NCBI GenBank assembly: GCA_019096065.1
Contig: JAGUCH010000003.1
Coordinates: forward strand, 2,852,001 to 2,916,000
Direction of reading: 5' to 3'
From: Paracyclopina nana
Taxonomy: Eukaryota; Arthropoda; Copepoda; Cyclopoida; Cyclopettidae
DNA: 64,000 nt
This document shows, one piece after another, positions 52,817-64,000 of the stretch (position 1 is the first letter of the stretch; each line of letters begins with the position of its first letter). Both the position numbers and the translations under genes were made by a program. The notes beneath the pieces are model-generated. The model had not been told where the DNA came from. It saw only the letters and a list, made by a program, of their open reading frames with translations, and searched no databases.

Positions 52817-53278
52817 TAGTGATGGAACGAGCCGGAAATTTTCAGCTTGATCAAGCTTCAAGCTTTTTGAAAAGTGTTCGAGCGATCCCAAGCTTTCGAT
52901 AATTATTATCGAGCTTTTCCAAGCTCAAAATTTCTCATTTCAAGCTCTTTTCAAGCTTTTCACCTTTTTAAGTATTTTAGGAAAAAACATGGCGATTGGT
53001 CAACGGATTTGACTAAATTACCAAAAAACGCAAAAAATGACTGAAATAGCTTTAACTTTAATTGAAGAACTGCATTCCCTTATAGGTATTTGTTAATTTT
53101 AAAATCAGCCCTTTTTTAATTAAAAATTATAAGTTTGTCAATTTTTGCTGTCAATCTTTTTCAAGCTTCGAATTTTTTGGGCTTCAAGCTTTTCAAAATT
53201 TGGTTCAAGCTTATTTAGCTCAAGCTGGGTTTTAGTTTCAAGCTTACAAGCCAAGCTCAAACTCGTTCCATCACTACA
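52817..53278. mobile_element. hAT-like MITE with CTACCTAC target duplication
   Basis: The left end TAGTGATGGAACGAG is mirrored by CTCGTTCCATCACTA at the right. The 8-mer CTACCTAC flanks both sides (52809-52816 and 53279-53286). The inside is full of AAGCTT-containing words in both orientations. Non-coding. It lies between FNTA and SKP1. Confidence 0.75.
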
Positions 53279-53704
53279 CTACCTACAGAGCGCGAGAAAT
53301 AAAACCCGAAAAACCGAGCTCGACACGAGCCCGACTTTTCTTGGCCCGATACATCTCTTTCATTACATAGACTTTTGAAGTCTCTACTCTCTGGTCGCTA
53401 TCTGTCCGCTGTCTCCGCTCGAATATTTTAAGGGCCCCCCGGACCCGCCTTGAACCCCTATTCAGTAATTTCAGTTTGTGTAATTGTGTTGGGCGCGTGC
53501 GCACAAGTTTTCTCGTCAAGGGAGCAGGGCGTAACGTCAAAAAGGAACATTTATCACATCTGTTCTCTTTTGTCGTACAGCTAGCCAACAACCATTGCCC
53601 GCTGGCCGCTGCATTTTGCTTCTTCATCAATCTAAAAAAAGCCGAATAAGTATCAAGATCATTCCTGCGTAAGATTCGAAAATCGTTCTTGAGCGCAGAC
53701 TGAG

Positions 53705-54340
53705 GTAATGACTAACTCATAAGCTGTTATTGGGGAGTCCTAAATTCATTTTTGTTCCACAGAAAACATGCCTACCATCAAGCTGCAAAGTTCTGACGGG
53801 GAAGTCTTTCCCGTTGATGTCGACATTGCCAGGCAATCCGTGACGATCAGGACCATGTTGGAGGATCTCGGAATGGAAGAGGAGGAGGACGAGGTTGTCC
53901 CCCTTCCCAACGTCAACGCTGCTATTCTCAAGAAGGTCATTCAGTGGGCCACTTACCACAAGGATGATCCTCCTCCACCAGAGGATGACGAAAACAAGGA
54001 GAAGCGAACTGATGACATTTCGTCATGGGACTCGGACTTTCTCAAGGTTGACCAAGGCACCTTGTTCGAGCTCATTTTGGCCGCCAACTACTTGGATATT
54101 AAGGTACTGTCGCTTTAGTTTGCATGAAAAGTAGGGCGTAGCTTTTTTTATTGATGGGGCTTTTGCTTATTACTGCTGCTCTTGCAGGGTTTGCTCGATG
54201 TTACCTGCAAAACTGTTGCGAACATGATCAAGGGTAAAACTCCAGAGGACATTCGTAAAACATTCAATATCAAGAATGACTTCACTCCATCTGAGGAAGA
54301 ACAAGTCAGGAAGGAAAATGAGTGGTGTGAAGAAAAATGA
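53705..54340 (+). CDS. SKP1: SKP1, adaptor of SCF ubiquitin ligases
   Basis: Coding exons 53768-54103 and 54188-54340 (84-nt intron) give 162 aa, the normal length (human 163). A likely 5'UTR intron (53705-53762, GTAATG...CCACAG) ends five nt before the ATG. The first 115 residues form the BTB/POZ-like cullin-binding fold ([45 protein letters not shown]). The rest is the F-box-binding end ([20 protein letters not shown], ending WCEEK). It links CUL1 to F-box proteins. The internal acidic segment EEEEDEVV is usual. Convergent with the ER HSP90 gene 300 bp away. Confidence 0.97.
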
Positions 54341-54642
54341 AGCGCCTCCTTTTTCTGTTCTCATTATGTAACTTGATTTTCTTTCGTATTCTTCAAATAA
54401 GCCCCCTAAGAGAAATCCAAAAACTGTTTATTGTCTAAACGCATTCACTCTTCTTGCGATAAAAAATCATCATTCAAAACAATGGAGCTCTTTTATAAAA
54501 TAGATCACATATTCTGGCTTTGTAGTGGCAGGTCATTGTTGTATTCGCCACAGTTTGCGAATGTTTCTTTGCTTGTTGCCACAACTTTATAAAGTAAGCA
54601 ATGCAATGAGGAAATGAGATACGATACGAATGCCAACTTAAA

Positions 54643-57113
54643 TTAGAGTTCGTCCTTGCTAGCTTCTTCTTCTTCTTCACCCTCTTCTTCCTCCTCCTCG
54701 TCCTCTTCGTCTTCTTCCTCCTCTTCGTCGTCATCATCGTCCTCTTCTACTGTCTCTTCTACCAACTCAGGCTCTTCCTCCACTCCTTCATCCTTGTCAA
54801 TGCCCAAGGTATCTCTCATCATGGATTCAATGTGAGAGGCAAAGGCCACAGTATCACGGAGCATGTAGCCTGACCTCAAGGTGGCCGTGTTGAACATCAT
54901 CAAAGCCATATCCTTGGCAACGGCATCATCTGGATTATCTTCTACCCTGCGCAAGAGCTCCTTGATCAGAGGATGCCTCGGGTTGATTTCCATCGCCTTC
55001 TTCTGGTTGAGGTAGTAGTCCTTTTGCATGTCGTTTGTCTTGGAATGAGTTTGCGAGGAAATGATCCTCTGCATGTTAGCAGTCCATCCAAACCTGGAAG
55101 TGATGAGTGCACATGGGGAAGCCTCGAGCCTCTCAGAAATCTCGGCCCTAAGGATGTGATCCTTGAGTGCATCTTCTTGCAGCCATTTCATCAGTGGCTC
55201 ATATTGCTCCTTGAGCTCTTCCTTCCTTGCCTTGGCAGCATCAGTGTCTCCTTCAAGGCTGAAGCCATCCTTGGCAACATTTTGGAACTTCTTGCCTTCA
55301 AACTCTGGCAATGCGCTGACCGCATACTCATCTACAGCCTCGACCAGGTACAAGACCTCATAGCCCTTCTTCAGGAGTCGCTCAACAAATGGAGATTCGG
55401 TAACCTCCTTTATGTTGGCTCCAGCCATGTAAAAGATTTGCTCTTGCTTGTCCTTCATCCTTTCGACGTAGCTGCTCAAGCTGACCATATCTCCGTGGGA
55501 GGATTTGAACCGGAGGAGCTTGGCCAACCTGGATCTGTTGGCAGCATCTTCAATCACACCGAGCTTGACGTTGGTAGAGTATTCCCTCCAGAAAGTTGGG
55601 TACAAGCTTTCATCAATCTTCTTGATCATATCGAGAGTCTTGCGAACCAACTTCTTCTTGATGACCTTCAGCAATTTGTGTTGTTGCAATGTCTCTCTGG
55701 ATACGTTGAGTGGCAAGTCATCAGAGTCAACGACTCCTCTGACAAAGGACAAGTATGAGGGCATCATGTCCTTAAAATCATCAGTTATGAAGACGCGTCT
55801 GACGTACAACTTGATGTGCTCATCGGTGATGCCATATTTCTGGAACTCCTCAGCCGGCTGGTTAACAGGCACAAACAAGAGAGACTTGAAGGTGACTTCT
55901 CCCTCGGCAATGAAGTGAGTGTGCGTCAGAGGGCCATTGGTGTCCTTGGTGATGCTCTTGTAGAAATCATTGTACTCAGCAGCTTCAATTTCATTGGGTT
56001 TTCGGGTCCAGATGGGCTTGGCATCGTTGATGAGCTCCCAATCCCAAGTAGTTTTCTCAACCTTCTTTGTTTTGAGGGCTTCTTCAGTCTCTTCTTCAAC
56101 TGCAACCTCCTCATCCTCATCGGCTTTCTTCTCTGGCTTCTCGGTGGTGGTCTCGTCATCCAAAGGCTCATCGACAGTTTTGGTTGAGCTGCTCCACATG
56201 TAGATGTTGAAGTTGATGAACTGGGAGTACTTCTTGATCAGAGTCCTGACAGTGTCTTGTTCAAGGTAGTCATAAGCTTCCTCCTTGAGGACAAGAGTAA
56301 CGGTGGTTCCCCTCTTGAGGGTATCTCCACGAGGATCTTCGACAATAGTGTAGCTTTCAGAGTCCGACTCCCAGATGTATTGTTTGTCATTATTGTGCTT
56401 TGTTGTGACAATGACTTTGTCAGCCACCAAAAATGAAGAGTAGAAGCCGACACCAAATTGACCAATCATGTCATTCATCTCTTGAGCATTGGCAGCATCC
56501 TGTACTTTGGACAGGAAGTCGGCAGTTCCGGATTTGGCGATGGTTCCTAGATTGGCCACCAAGTCCTCTTTGGTCATACCTGAAGCATAGAAAAGTGGAT
56601 GAGTACAATGGCTCTTTGATATTTATGCTGAGTAACATTTTTACCTATGCCGGTGTCAGTGACGCTAAGAATGTGGTTCTCCTTATCTGCCTTGATCCTA
56701 ATGCTGAACTCTTCTTTGGAAGCCAATACGGTCTTGTCTGTCAATGACAAGAGCCTGATCTTGTCCAAAGCATCGGAAGCATTGGAAATCAACTCTCTCA
56801 AGAAGATCTCCTTGTTTCTGTACAAAGAGTTGATGATGAGCTTCATCATGCGGTTGACCTCAGCTTGGAATTGGTGCTTTTCTGCCTTTTCTCTGAGCTG
56901 TTTGAGTTCGGCTACGGACATTCCGTCAATCTTGATAGCTTCTTCCTCGCGTTTGACAACTTCATCATCAGTCCTGGATCCTTGTCTTGAGGCTCCTAGG
57001 TTGGCCTCTGCTGTGTCTGGTTTGAGGTCTTCTGGTGCTTTTTCGGCTTTGACAGTCAAAGCCAAGACGAGAGCCAATCCCAGGATTGCCCAAGTTTTGT
57101 TCAACTTGAGCAT
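54643..57113 (-). CDS. HSP90B1: Endoplasmin (GRP94), ER-lumenal HSP90 chaperone
   Basis: Two exons (56645-57113 and 54643-56579; 65-nt intron) give 801 aa, close to human 803. It has a cleavable signal (residues 1-23, ending VKA), the GHKL ATPase domain ([35 protein letters not shown]), an acidic charged linker, the middle domain, a C-terminal dimerisation domain and a long Glu/Asp run ending KDEL (SKDEL). KDEL returns it to the ER. It folds secreted and membrane clients with ATP. Long uninterrupted frames on the opposite strand are shadows. An ERSE-like site lies about 90 bp upstream of the start (57204-57222). Confidence 0.98.
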
Positions 57114-57203
57114 GGTGTTGCCTTGTCAAGGGTCCGGAGAAAACTATAACGTAACATAGGTAGTCATGGTATAAGGCAATCTCACGTGTGTTTAACAGGT
57201 GGA

Positions 57204-57222
57204 CCAATGGAACCAGTCCACA
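57204..57222 (+). promoter_or_regulatory. ERSE-like ER-stress element upstream of HSP90B1
   Basis: CCAAT, nine bases, then CCACA. The known ERSE is CCAAT-N9-CCACG, active in both orientations in ER chaperone promoters. Spacing is exact and one base differs. A CACGTG box lies at 57183-57188. Confidence 0.5.
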
Positions 57223-57299
57223 GTGGGAGAGCGCAACCAATAGAACAAGTAGAAGTGGCACTGGGAAATTTTGATTTCATTGCAATTTTTAAGTCACCT

Positions 57300-58245
57300 G
57301 AGTAAAGATGCGTTGATGTCTCTTTGCTATGAAACCTATGCCCACCTAGCATATTTTCACCCTGTGTACATGAATTACATAGGTTGATTTATTAAGTTTA
57401 GGTTTTTTGTGCAAATTAGGCAATTATGTTAGCTAGCGCAATTTTCAAGTAGCATTTTTGAAACGAAAGATAGACAAGCGTAAGGATACCAAAAGTTAAG
57501 AAATAAGTCTGGCAAATGAAGCTCATCGATTGTTTTTAAAGAGTCATGTCAAGATTCCTATAATGTTCCGTTCATGTACACACCTCCAATCCAAAAATAC
57601 CGTACCACAGTGGCTCAAAATGCCTTTTGACGCGCACGAGGAAAAAAACGTCGGGAGTCAATTTTCATATTCATAGGGCAGTAAGCTAAAAATTGTCAGT
57701 CAGAGCTCCCTATTCCGCAAATTTTCGCAGCCAATTTTGATGAATTATAAGTAAATGGGGTCTGATTGACCACTGAGTCATTAAAAAAAATTTAATTCGA
57801 TTCCAATCAAAAGTTGTGGCTGCCCAAAAAATGGGCAAAAATGGTTGTTAAAGCATTTTACATGCTGAACACTATTTCAAGCAATCTTATATTTTCTCGT
57901 ACGCATGGAAATGGCTTTTTGACCAATGCATGTGCGTTCGCATAACGCGAAAGGGAGTCACTGTCTGTTGGCAAAGTTCTTCATTAAAATCATGGCAAAG
58001 ATTACCAAAATCATTGAACGAATTTTGCTATTAAGTGTTTTTTTTTTTGGGTTTTTTTTGGCAAGTTATGTTCAATAGTAATTTTTATATAGTTGATCCC
58101 ATGCTAGTGTTGTTCGTGGTTGAGTGATGCTTTCAGCTTCATTACGAAGCTCCGTCTTTCTATTCTTTTTCCTGAAATAAAAAAAGATTAAATCAAGGCT
58201 AGGGAAAATTGACACTATATTATGCTCACTTGATTTGTGGAGGGT
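57300..58245. other. Intergenic, nothing specific seen
   Basis: AT-rich sequence between the two minus-strand genes. No supported ORF, repeat or RNA gene. Confidence 0.4.
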
Positions 58246-61200
58246 TCAATTTTGCATTGTCTTCTGCTTTGATTTATTTGTAGGGTTAGAATTGATTTCA
58301 TTGGCTTCTTCAGCATTACTCGAGTCTGTTATGTGGCGTGAATTATTCCTTTTGTTGAGGTATTTCGGGTTTGGTTGATGCACTTGATGATGTGCATTGC
58401 GTTTGTTTAGCTTTCCATTATTTTGAGCCCCCGTAGATCTGATTTCATTTCTTAGCTGAGATCCAAAATCATTCAACTCGTTGCATTGGGAGGTAGCAAT
58501 AGCATGGGCATTTCTGCAAGACAAATACCCATGAAGTCAATTTAAAGCTGTTTTAAAATAATAAAATGTATGCAAACCTTGTGGCCCTTTCGTCGGCTCG
58601 TCTCCAATTTTCAATGGCTTCTTCCACAGTGCCTTGGCCTTCGAGCATTGCTTTTCGCGCAGTTCCAGTCATGGATTGAAGCGAGGAGACGTGACCGGAG
58701 CTTTTGTCACTTTTCTCCCTCAAAAGTGTCTCTGTCCTCGCGTAATGGCTGGCCCATTGGTCTTTGGCCTTTTGGGCAAAAGCTTCCGCATCTGATCTGA
58801 GTTGAGCAGTTGCCTTGGCGGCCTCTTGTCCGGACTGGTTGATCACCTCAATGGTATTGGCCTTGTCAGCCTTCATCCTCATCATGATCTCGTAATTGGT
58901 GTCTTTGAATCCAGTTTCCAGGCTCATCACGGATAGTCCGATTTCTTGGGCCTCATCTTGGGCAGCTGAAGCGGCCTCGGCTGAGGTCGCTGTCAGTGTC
59001 TTGGCCTTGGTGACTGTGGCATTCCGACCAGCCAAGAACGTCTCCTCTTCTTTGGCCCTGGCCTTGATCAAACTCATCATTTGGTCATTGAATGCTTTGG
59101 ACTTTTTCACATACTCCTCGGTGGCCTTGATGTCGTCGCCAAAGACTGTGTTGAGAGCTGCATTCTTTTGGCCAAGTCCGGCGAACAAATCGGCCTCAGC
59201 CTTGGCCTTTCTCATCCTCAAGGATGATTGCTCTGCCATGTAGGCCTCCAGCTTTTGCGAAAGGCCAGCGAAATTTTTCTCCAATTTGGCTGACAGCTCC
59301 TGGACGGATTTGTCTTGTTTTTGCAGTGCTGACAGGATCTTTGTGGAAACTGCGAGCAGCTGGTCAATGAGGTATGCGTGAAAGTCATTCGTGGCTGAAT
59401 CGGCCTCATTTCTCACCTTTGAAAAATGGGGAATATTTTACAAAAATAATTATCTAAGTTCAATCATTTTTAATTGCCTTACCCTTTTGAGCAACTGCTC
59501 AACCCATGACTGCTCCGTGTACATTTGCTCGGAAGCGACACGTTCAATATCTCCCATAGTTTGGATCAATTTCGATACAGTTTCGCCATATGTGGATGTC
59601 AGTTGCGACCTTTCGTCTGCTCTGCGTTCAGCATGCGCATCAATGTCTGACCGGTATTGCTGGCAAAATCCGCTCTGAGCTTCAACGTGTCCGGAGATGA
59701 TGTGCTCCAGCTTGGTGAACTCCACACCCTGCTGTTTGAATTCCTCATCAAGTATTTTCGTTGAAGCAGAAGTCTCAGCAAGTCTGCAAATAAAATAGAG
59801 GAATAATGTTGTCAGCTTTCACCGTCTCAAATCATGCATCCCTGTTCTTGAAGCTAACAGCTAGCAATTTAGTCTATATACTAGTAGATGTGTTTAAAGC
59901 AAGACGAGGGTGGAATTTTGAGCATCATCAAATGCTTTTTTTTACACTCAAGAGAAAACATGTTGAGGGGTACGTGCTTTAACCCTTTTTTTTCGTGCCT
60001 CATATTGAAGAATGGCTGCTGCATGATTTTTTCTCAACTGAGAAATATGCAGTCCAATCAATTTTCATTAATTGAGCTAAATTCACAACAATTAGGCCAG
60101 TGGTCGGGACTTTAATGCAGAAAAATTCCTCCTATTTAGGTACACTATCTCAAATGGGCACATTTTTCACTCAACCCATGTTGATTTGCATTTTTTTCTG
60201 GGGGAAAAAACCTTCCTCCTTGAAAGGGGTTGAAAAATTCAAAGATTAGCTAACAAGCAAGGATTACTGAAGGAATGCTCAAGTATGAAAAGTAGGTATA
60301 CTATACTTACTTTTTCCTGCCTCCTTGCATTTTTTTAACATCTTTGGTAGCTTCGTCTGAGACTGTCATGAGCAATTGAGCCTGCTGGCTCAATTTGCAT
60401 TCATTGTCTATGTGCTTGGCAACCTTATGAACCTTTGGAAAATTTGAATTGATCGACAAATTATTCAGCTCAGGGAGGAAAAGCTTACTTGGTCCGCCCT
60501 GTTGCCTTCAGTCTTGTGCAGAACTGTTCTGGTACAATCCAAGGCTCGTTGAGTCTTGTCCCTCTGAAAGCTTGTCTCTTCCAACTTTGTAGTGGTCTCA
60601 GCAATTTGGTCCTAGAATGTCAATGACAGATGCCACTAATTATGTTTTTTAAAGCTCTACTACATAACGAGCCTGACAGACGAGTTGTGATTGCCACTTT
60701 GATGAGTGAGAAGCGGTGGGCAAAATTTCAACGGCCTTTATGTACATGTGTGAAAGGGTAAAAAGCGATCTTTCAAAGTCATCCGCGTTCGTGTACATCT
60801 GTCTCTTTTTTCTCCTTGCTGTTTTACTACTCTATTTATATTGAGCTGTGTTCAAGGAGTGTTGAAAACATTTGACCAATTCTTTCAAATGCAAATTCAT
60901 TTGTTCCCAAGGGAGCAGATAGCGCCAAAAATAATGCCTCGCTGTTTTGTTTGCTCCTCGCAAGGTGAAGTGCACAGAAATATCAATTGCTCACTTGCCA
61001 ACAAAGGAAGAAAAATGGAAGATTTGTCAAGTTGTGAATGTGCAAACAAATGATGGTGGGCCTTGCAAAAATACACAAAGGCTGAAATAATAGGCATCCA
61101 CCATCACTTCATTCAGAAGAGAGCTCACGATGCTTTTTCTAACTAGATTAGTACAGTAGCTTACAGATTGTCCCACCTGTTCCGTAGCATTATTTTTCAG

Positions 61201-61906
61201 ATATATCGTGCCTATTTTACTAAGGCATATTATCAGGCGACGCGCAAGGTGCCATGCACGGACCGCGTTGCGCTAGGCGCAATCAGCTCGACTTAACGCC
61301 CGATCTCAGACTTCATTTCCGATAACCGTGGGACAATCTGTATATGCTTATTTGAACAGGTTTTACCTTCAATCTCTGCAGCTCTTTATCTACGGTCTTC
61401 AGCCGTAGATTTTTCTCGTCGATGAGTGCTTGCGCACTAGCTTTTTCCTTGATTTGCTGGTCATAAATGTCTTTGGGCAGGAACACCCCATCCTTGTCCC
61501 TGGCAGCCTGCAATTCGGCCTGCAGCTTGTCGATCTGCGAGTGGTATTCGTGCAGCAAATGCAGGTAAATCAACAGGGAGCACACTCCGATGAGGACTAG
61601 ACTCAGAAGGATGGATGGCAAGAGGACGACACAGGCAATATCCTTGCACTTCAATTGTGCCTCGCTCCGCTTGCCAACTCCGTAGATCACAGATAGGCGC
61701 TGAGACCAGCGCTGAGTTACGTTCTTATGATGAGTCGAGGTGGTCCGTTCTGGAGGCCGAGGCCGTTGCAAGGGCGTTTCTTCTTGGGCCACAAAAGAGC
61801 GGTGATTGTTGGTTGACGCGTCACCCACGGGATTACCACGTGGTAAAAGCTCGTGACTGATGTCAGGCTCCTCTGCGTCAAAAATGACGCCTTGCCTGTG
61901 GTTCAT
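58246..61906 (-). CDS. Kinesin-5-like stalk/tail protein without motor, with an N-terminal transmembrane segment
   Basis: Six exons on the minus strand join in frame: 61367-61906, 60489-60611, 60311-60432, 59483-59783, 58578-59416 and 58246-58513 (introns 755, 56, 527, 66 and 64 nt), giving 730 aa. Residues 1-88 are polar and basic; 90-116 are hydrophobic. Directly after comes EYHSQIDKLQAELQAARDKD and then GVFLPKDIY. This is the segment that in kinesin-5 (Eg5/KIF11) follows the neck linker (EYTEEIERLK...AAREKNGVY). About 100 residues later comes LMTVSDEATKDVKKMQGGRK, matching kinesin-5 LLNTVEETTKDV...RKK, at nearly the same distance. The remainder is coiled coil, Ala/Lys/Glu-rich. No P-loop or other motor motif and no BimC box are visible. 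By the positive-inside rule the stalk would be lumenal or extracellular. The fusion lies within one exon. Function unknown. Confidence 0.75.
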
Positions 61907-64000
61907 GTTTTCCTTTTTTTTCTTTCAATGATGATCTGAGCTGGGATTCATTTCAGCCTGAAAGAAAAGATGACTCGATACAAGCTGACAGCTCCCAAAG
62001 ATTCCCATTTTTAAAAAACCATATTTGGCACTATATATATGATCAAGATTTTGCCATATATTGAAAAAGTGTACTTTAGACGTTTCTAGCAAGCTGGCAT
62101 CTCTCTTTCTGGCCGTGAATATGAGTTGCAGAATAAACACACATTCTGACGTGAATGATAGGAGCACACATTTAGCGCGATGCAGGAGCTTGGCCATACT
62201 AGTACACTATTATGCTGACTTTTTGCTTGCTCGCTCAGCGTGATCACGTTTGGCATTTCTTAAAAGCTACTAAAACAAGCAAAACATTTTGGGTTTCCCG
62301 TCACTTTGAGCCAGGATGCTGTCAGTCAATGTGTCAGCGCAATCGCTGCCAAAAGCGCTTACCAAATCGTGTGTATTTCAGCGGTGGTGAATTAATGCTC
62401 AGCACCCACGTGCCAAATTGCGACAGTCTCATGTCAGCGGCAATTGCATGTGGCCGATGAAGTCATCCTGTCACACTTAGTAGCAGTGGGGTCAAAAAGC
62501 GAGCTTAATTCTTAGGTGAGACTTGAGCGAGACATGTGCTCAAACTGCAAGCGTTTCTATAGTGTTGCTGCCATGCGCTTCGCGGAAAATCGCGCACTTG
62601 CTTTGCCGCGTAGCTATGCGGCTTCTATACTAAATGCGCGCATGCTAGTATATACTATACTATATAGAAGAGCAGGAGAGGCTAGCGCACCTTTTCAGAT
62701 GCTAGAGATTCTTGCTCGAGATAAAGCCAAAACATTGCAGCGAGTTTGGCTTGAGCTGCTGACCCCTTCGCCCATGATGATGTTAAAATCCACCAAAGAG
62801 GAGAAAATCCTGACACCTGCGCATGCGTTGCCGTAACGCATATATGTGGTGCACCTCTCTGAAATGCAAAAGATGCCTTTAGCCAACAACAGTTAGAAGC
62901 AAAAAATTCCCACGAGACAGCCCGAAATGAACACCTGGAAGCAACTCGCGTTGGACTTTCTAATAATTTCTGCATTGGCAATGCTACATAGCTTGCATAC
63001 ACAAATTCACGAGAGCTCCTCTACCTTTTTCTTTCACAATTTATGGCCAAAAGCCAACTGCCATGTTTTAGCAAATGATGTCCGGCACTGCTCTACAAGC
63101 GTGTATTTTTGTGATCGTCGCTGACTCTAGTGCAACGACGGGTTAATCCTCGTCTAGCCATTCTTTTCCTGTTCCTAATTGGCCGCATAATTGGTGAAGT
63201 TCTTCCTTTCATCGAAAGTGACAGCGGTGAAATGCTCCTCTTTTTCCAAATGGCAATTTGAGACAGGATGAGGTCAGCAGCAACACTAGCTCATCACTTT
63301 TACACACATTCTTTTGTTTTTGCAGCAGCAGCAGCCCACAAATACTACATATGAGGCCAAGGCAGGCAAAAATAAGGTGGCAACGACTAATTGAATCTCG
63401 AATTCTCAAATGGCAAATCCACCTTTCATCGCATTTTTTCTCAAGCGAGGCTCACCAAGTAATTTTTTTTTGGGGGGGAAAGGGATTACTGCTATGTAGG
63501 CTTGAAATGTCACGAACAAGATCGAAAGTCATTTGTGCAAATTCTTCTTCATCCCCTTGCCTACTTAAGCTGCGACCCAAAGCTCGTCCGATGATGCTAA
63601 TCTAGTTCAGCACCATGATGCGGTTAGCTAAAACAAACTGAAGACTGCAGAAGAAGAAGCGCGGAGAAAGTTTTTGCAACAACTCTCAACTGACTTACTT
63701 GTTGTTCTCACCCCTCCCAGTCTATTTAAGAGAGAAATGAAATGATCTTGCAGGGAGCAAGCTAAAGACCTTGTCTTATGTAGAGAACGGTCATGTTATG
63801 TAACTTTCAGTTGCATAATAAGCAACTTTATCGGATTAGAGCGCAATATTAGTACCAAAAGGGCGGTCTCATATTCTTCAATTGGGCAAGGTAGGTGAGG
63901 GTAGGCAGGTGGGGAGGTGGGTAACCTAGTAGCTTAGTGAACCAGTTAGTATGCAGGCAAGTTAAGTCAATTTGACTCAGAAATCACGAGTGGACATTTT
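61907..64000. other. No supported gene at the right edge
   Basis: Small frames on both strands lack splice context or recognisable motifs. No clear repeat or RNA gene. It probably contains the promoter and 5' UTR of the gene starting at 61906. Confidence 0.4.

Noticed and set aside
54973-55758. 261-codon plus-strand frame
   Set aside because: Antisense shadow of the long, GC-balanced HSP90B1 exon.
62516-62836. 106-codon plus-strand frame near the right edge
   Set aside because: No homology recognised, no exon signals, and composition like intergenic DNA.

Overview
The window is nuclear DNA from a small-genome animal. Host genes are split by short GT-AG introns, mostly 53-66 nt, and encode typical metazoan proteins: an activin type II receptor, farnesyltransferase alpha, SKP1, the ER HSP90 ending in KDEL, and C-type lectins. 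Compact introns, lectin duplication and overall protein style suggest an arthropod, possibly a branchiopod-like crustacean. That is inference; nothing here fixes the species.

Layout. Position 1-327 holds the N-terminus of a mitochondrial LETM1-type protein (minus strand). Two near-identical, apparently intact genes for a secreted QPD-type C-type lectin (1274-2034 and 45447-46693, minus strand) flank about 42 kb of nested retroelements. The outermost layer is a decayed BEL/Pao element on the minus strand (parts at 40768-43500 and 7020-7742). It is split by a Ty3/gypsy element on the plus strand (copy A, from about 7786 to 40767). Copy A was hit three times: by a second gypsy copy on the minus strand (copy B, 10651-15692, duplication TTTC), by a very large LTR element inside its 3' LTR (16582-39957, duplication ACAG), and by a TA-flanked Tc1/mariner-type MITE (40023-40745).

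The large element is 23,376 bp, with 926-bp LTRs in which I noticed one difference. On its coding (minus) strand it has two gag-like ORFs, a 2667-codon pol that starts at a UAAUG stop-start junction, a 3.5-kb spacer, and a membrane glycoprotein-like ORF. A divergent, spliced membrane-protein gene lies on the opposite strand. All main ORFs are open, so insertion was recent.

From 47 kb to the right edge is a normal gene-dense host region: a Golgi-type transferase-like protein (+), activin receptor type II (-), FNTA (+), SKP1 (+), the ER HSP90 (-) with an ERSE-like promoter site, and a motor-less kinesin-5-like stalk protein carrying a transmembrane segment (-). Several MITEs (646-1089, 2223-2966, 43778-43949, 52817-53278) and a fold-back repeat array (44405-45195) lie between genes. 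I saw nothing convincing in 61907-64000.

The two most unusual things are the giant multi-ORF LTR element and the transmembrane kinesin-5-stalk protein.
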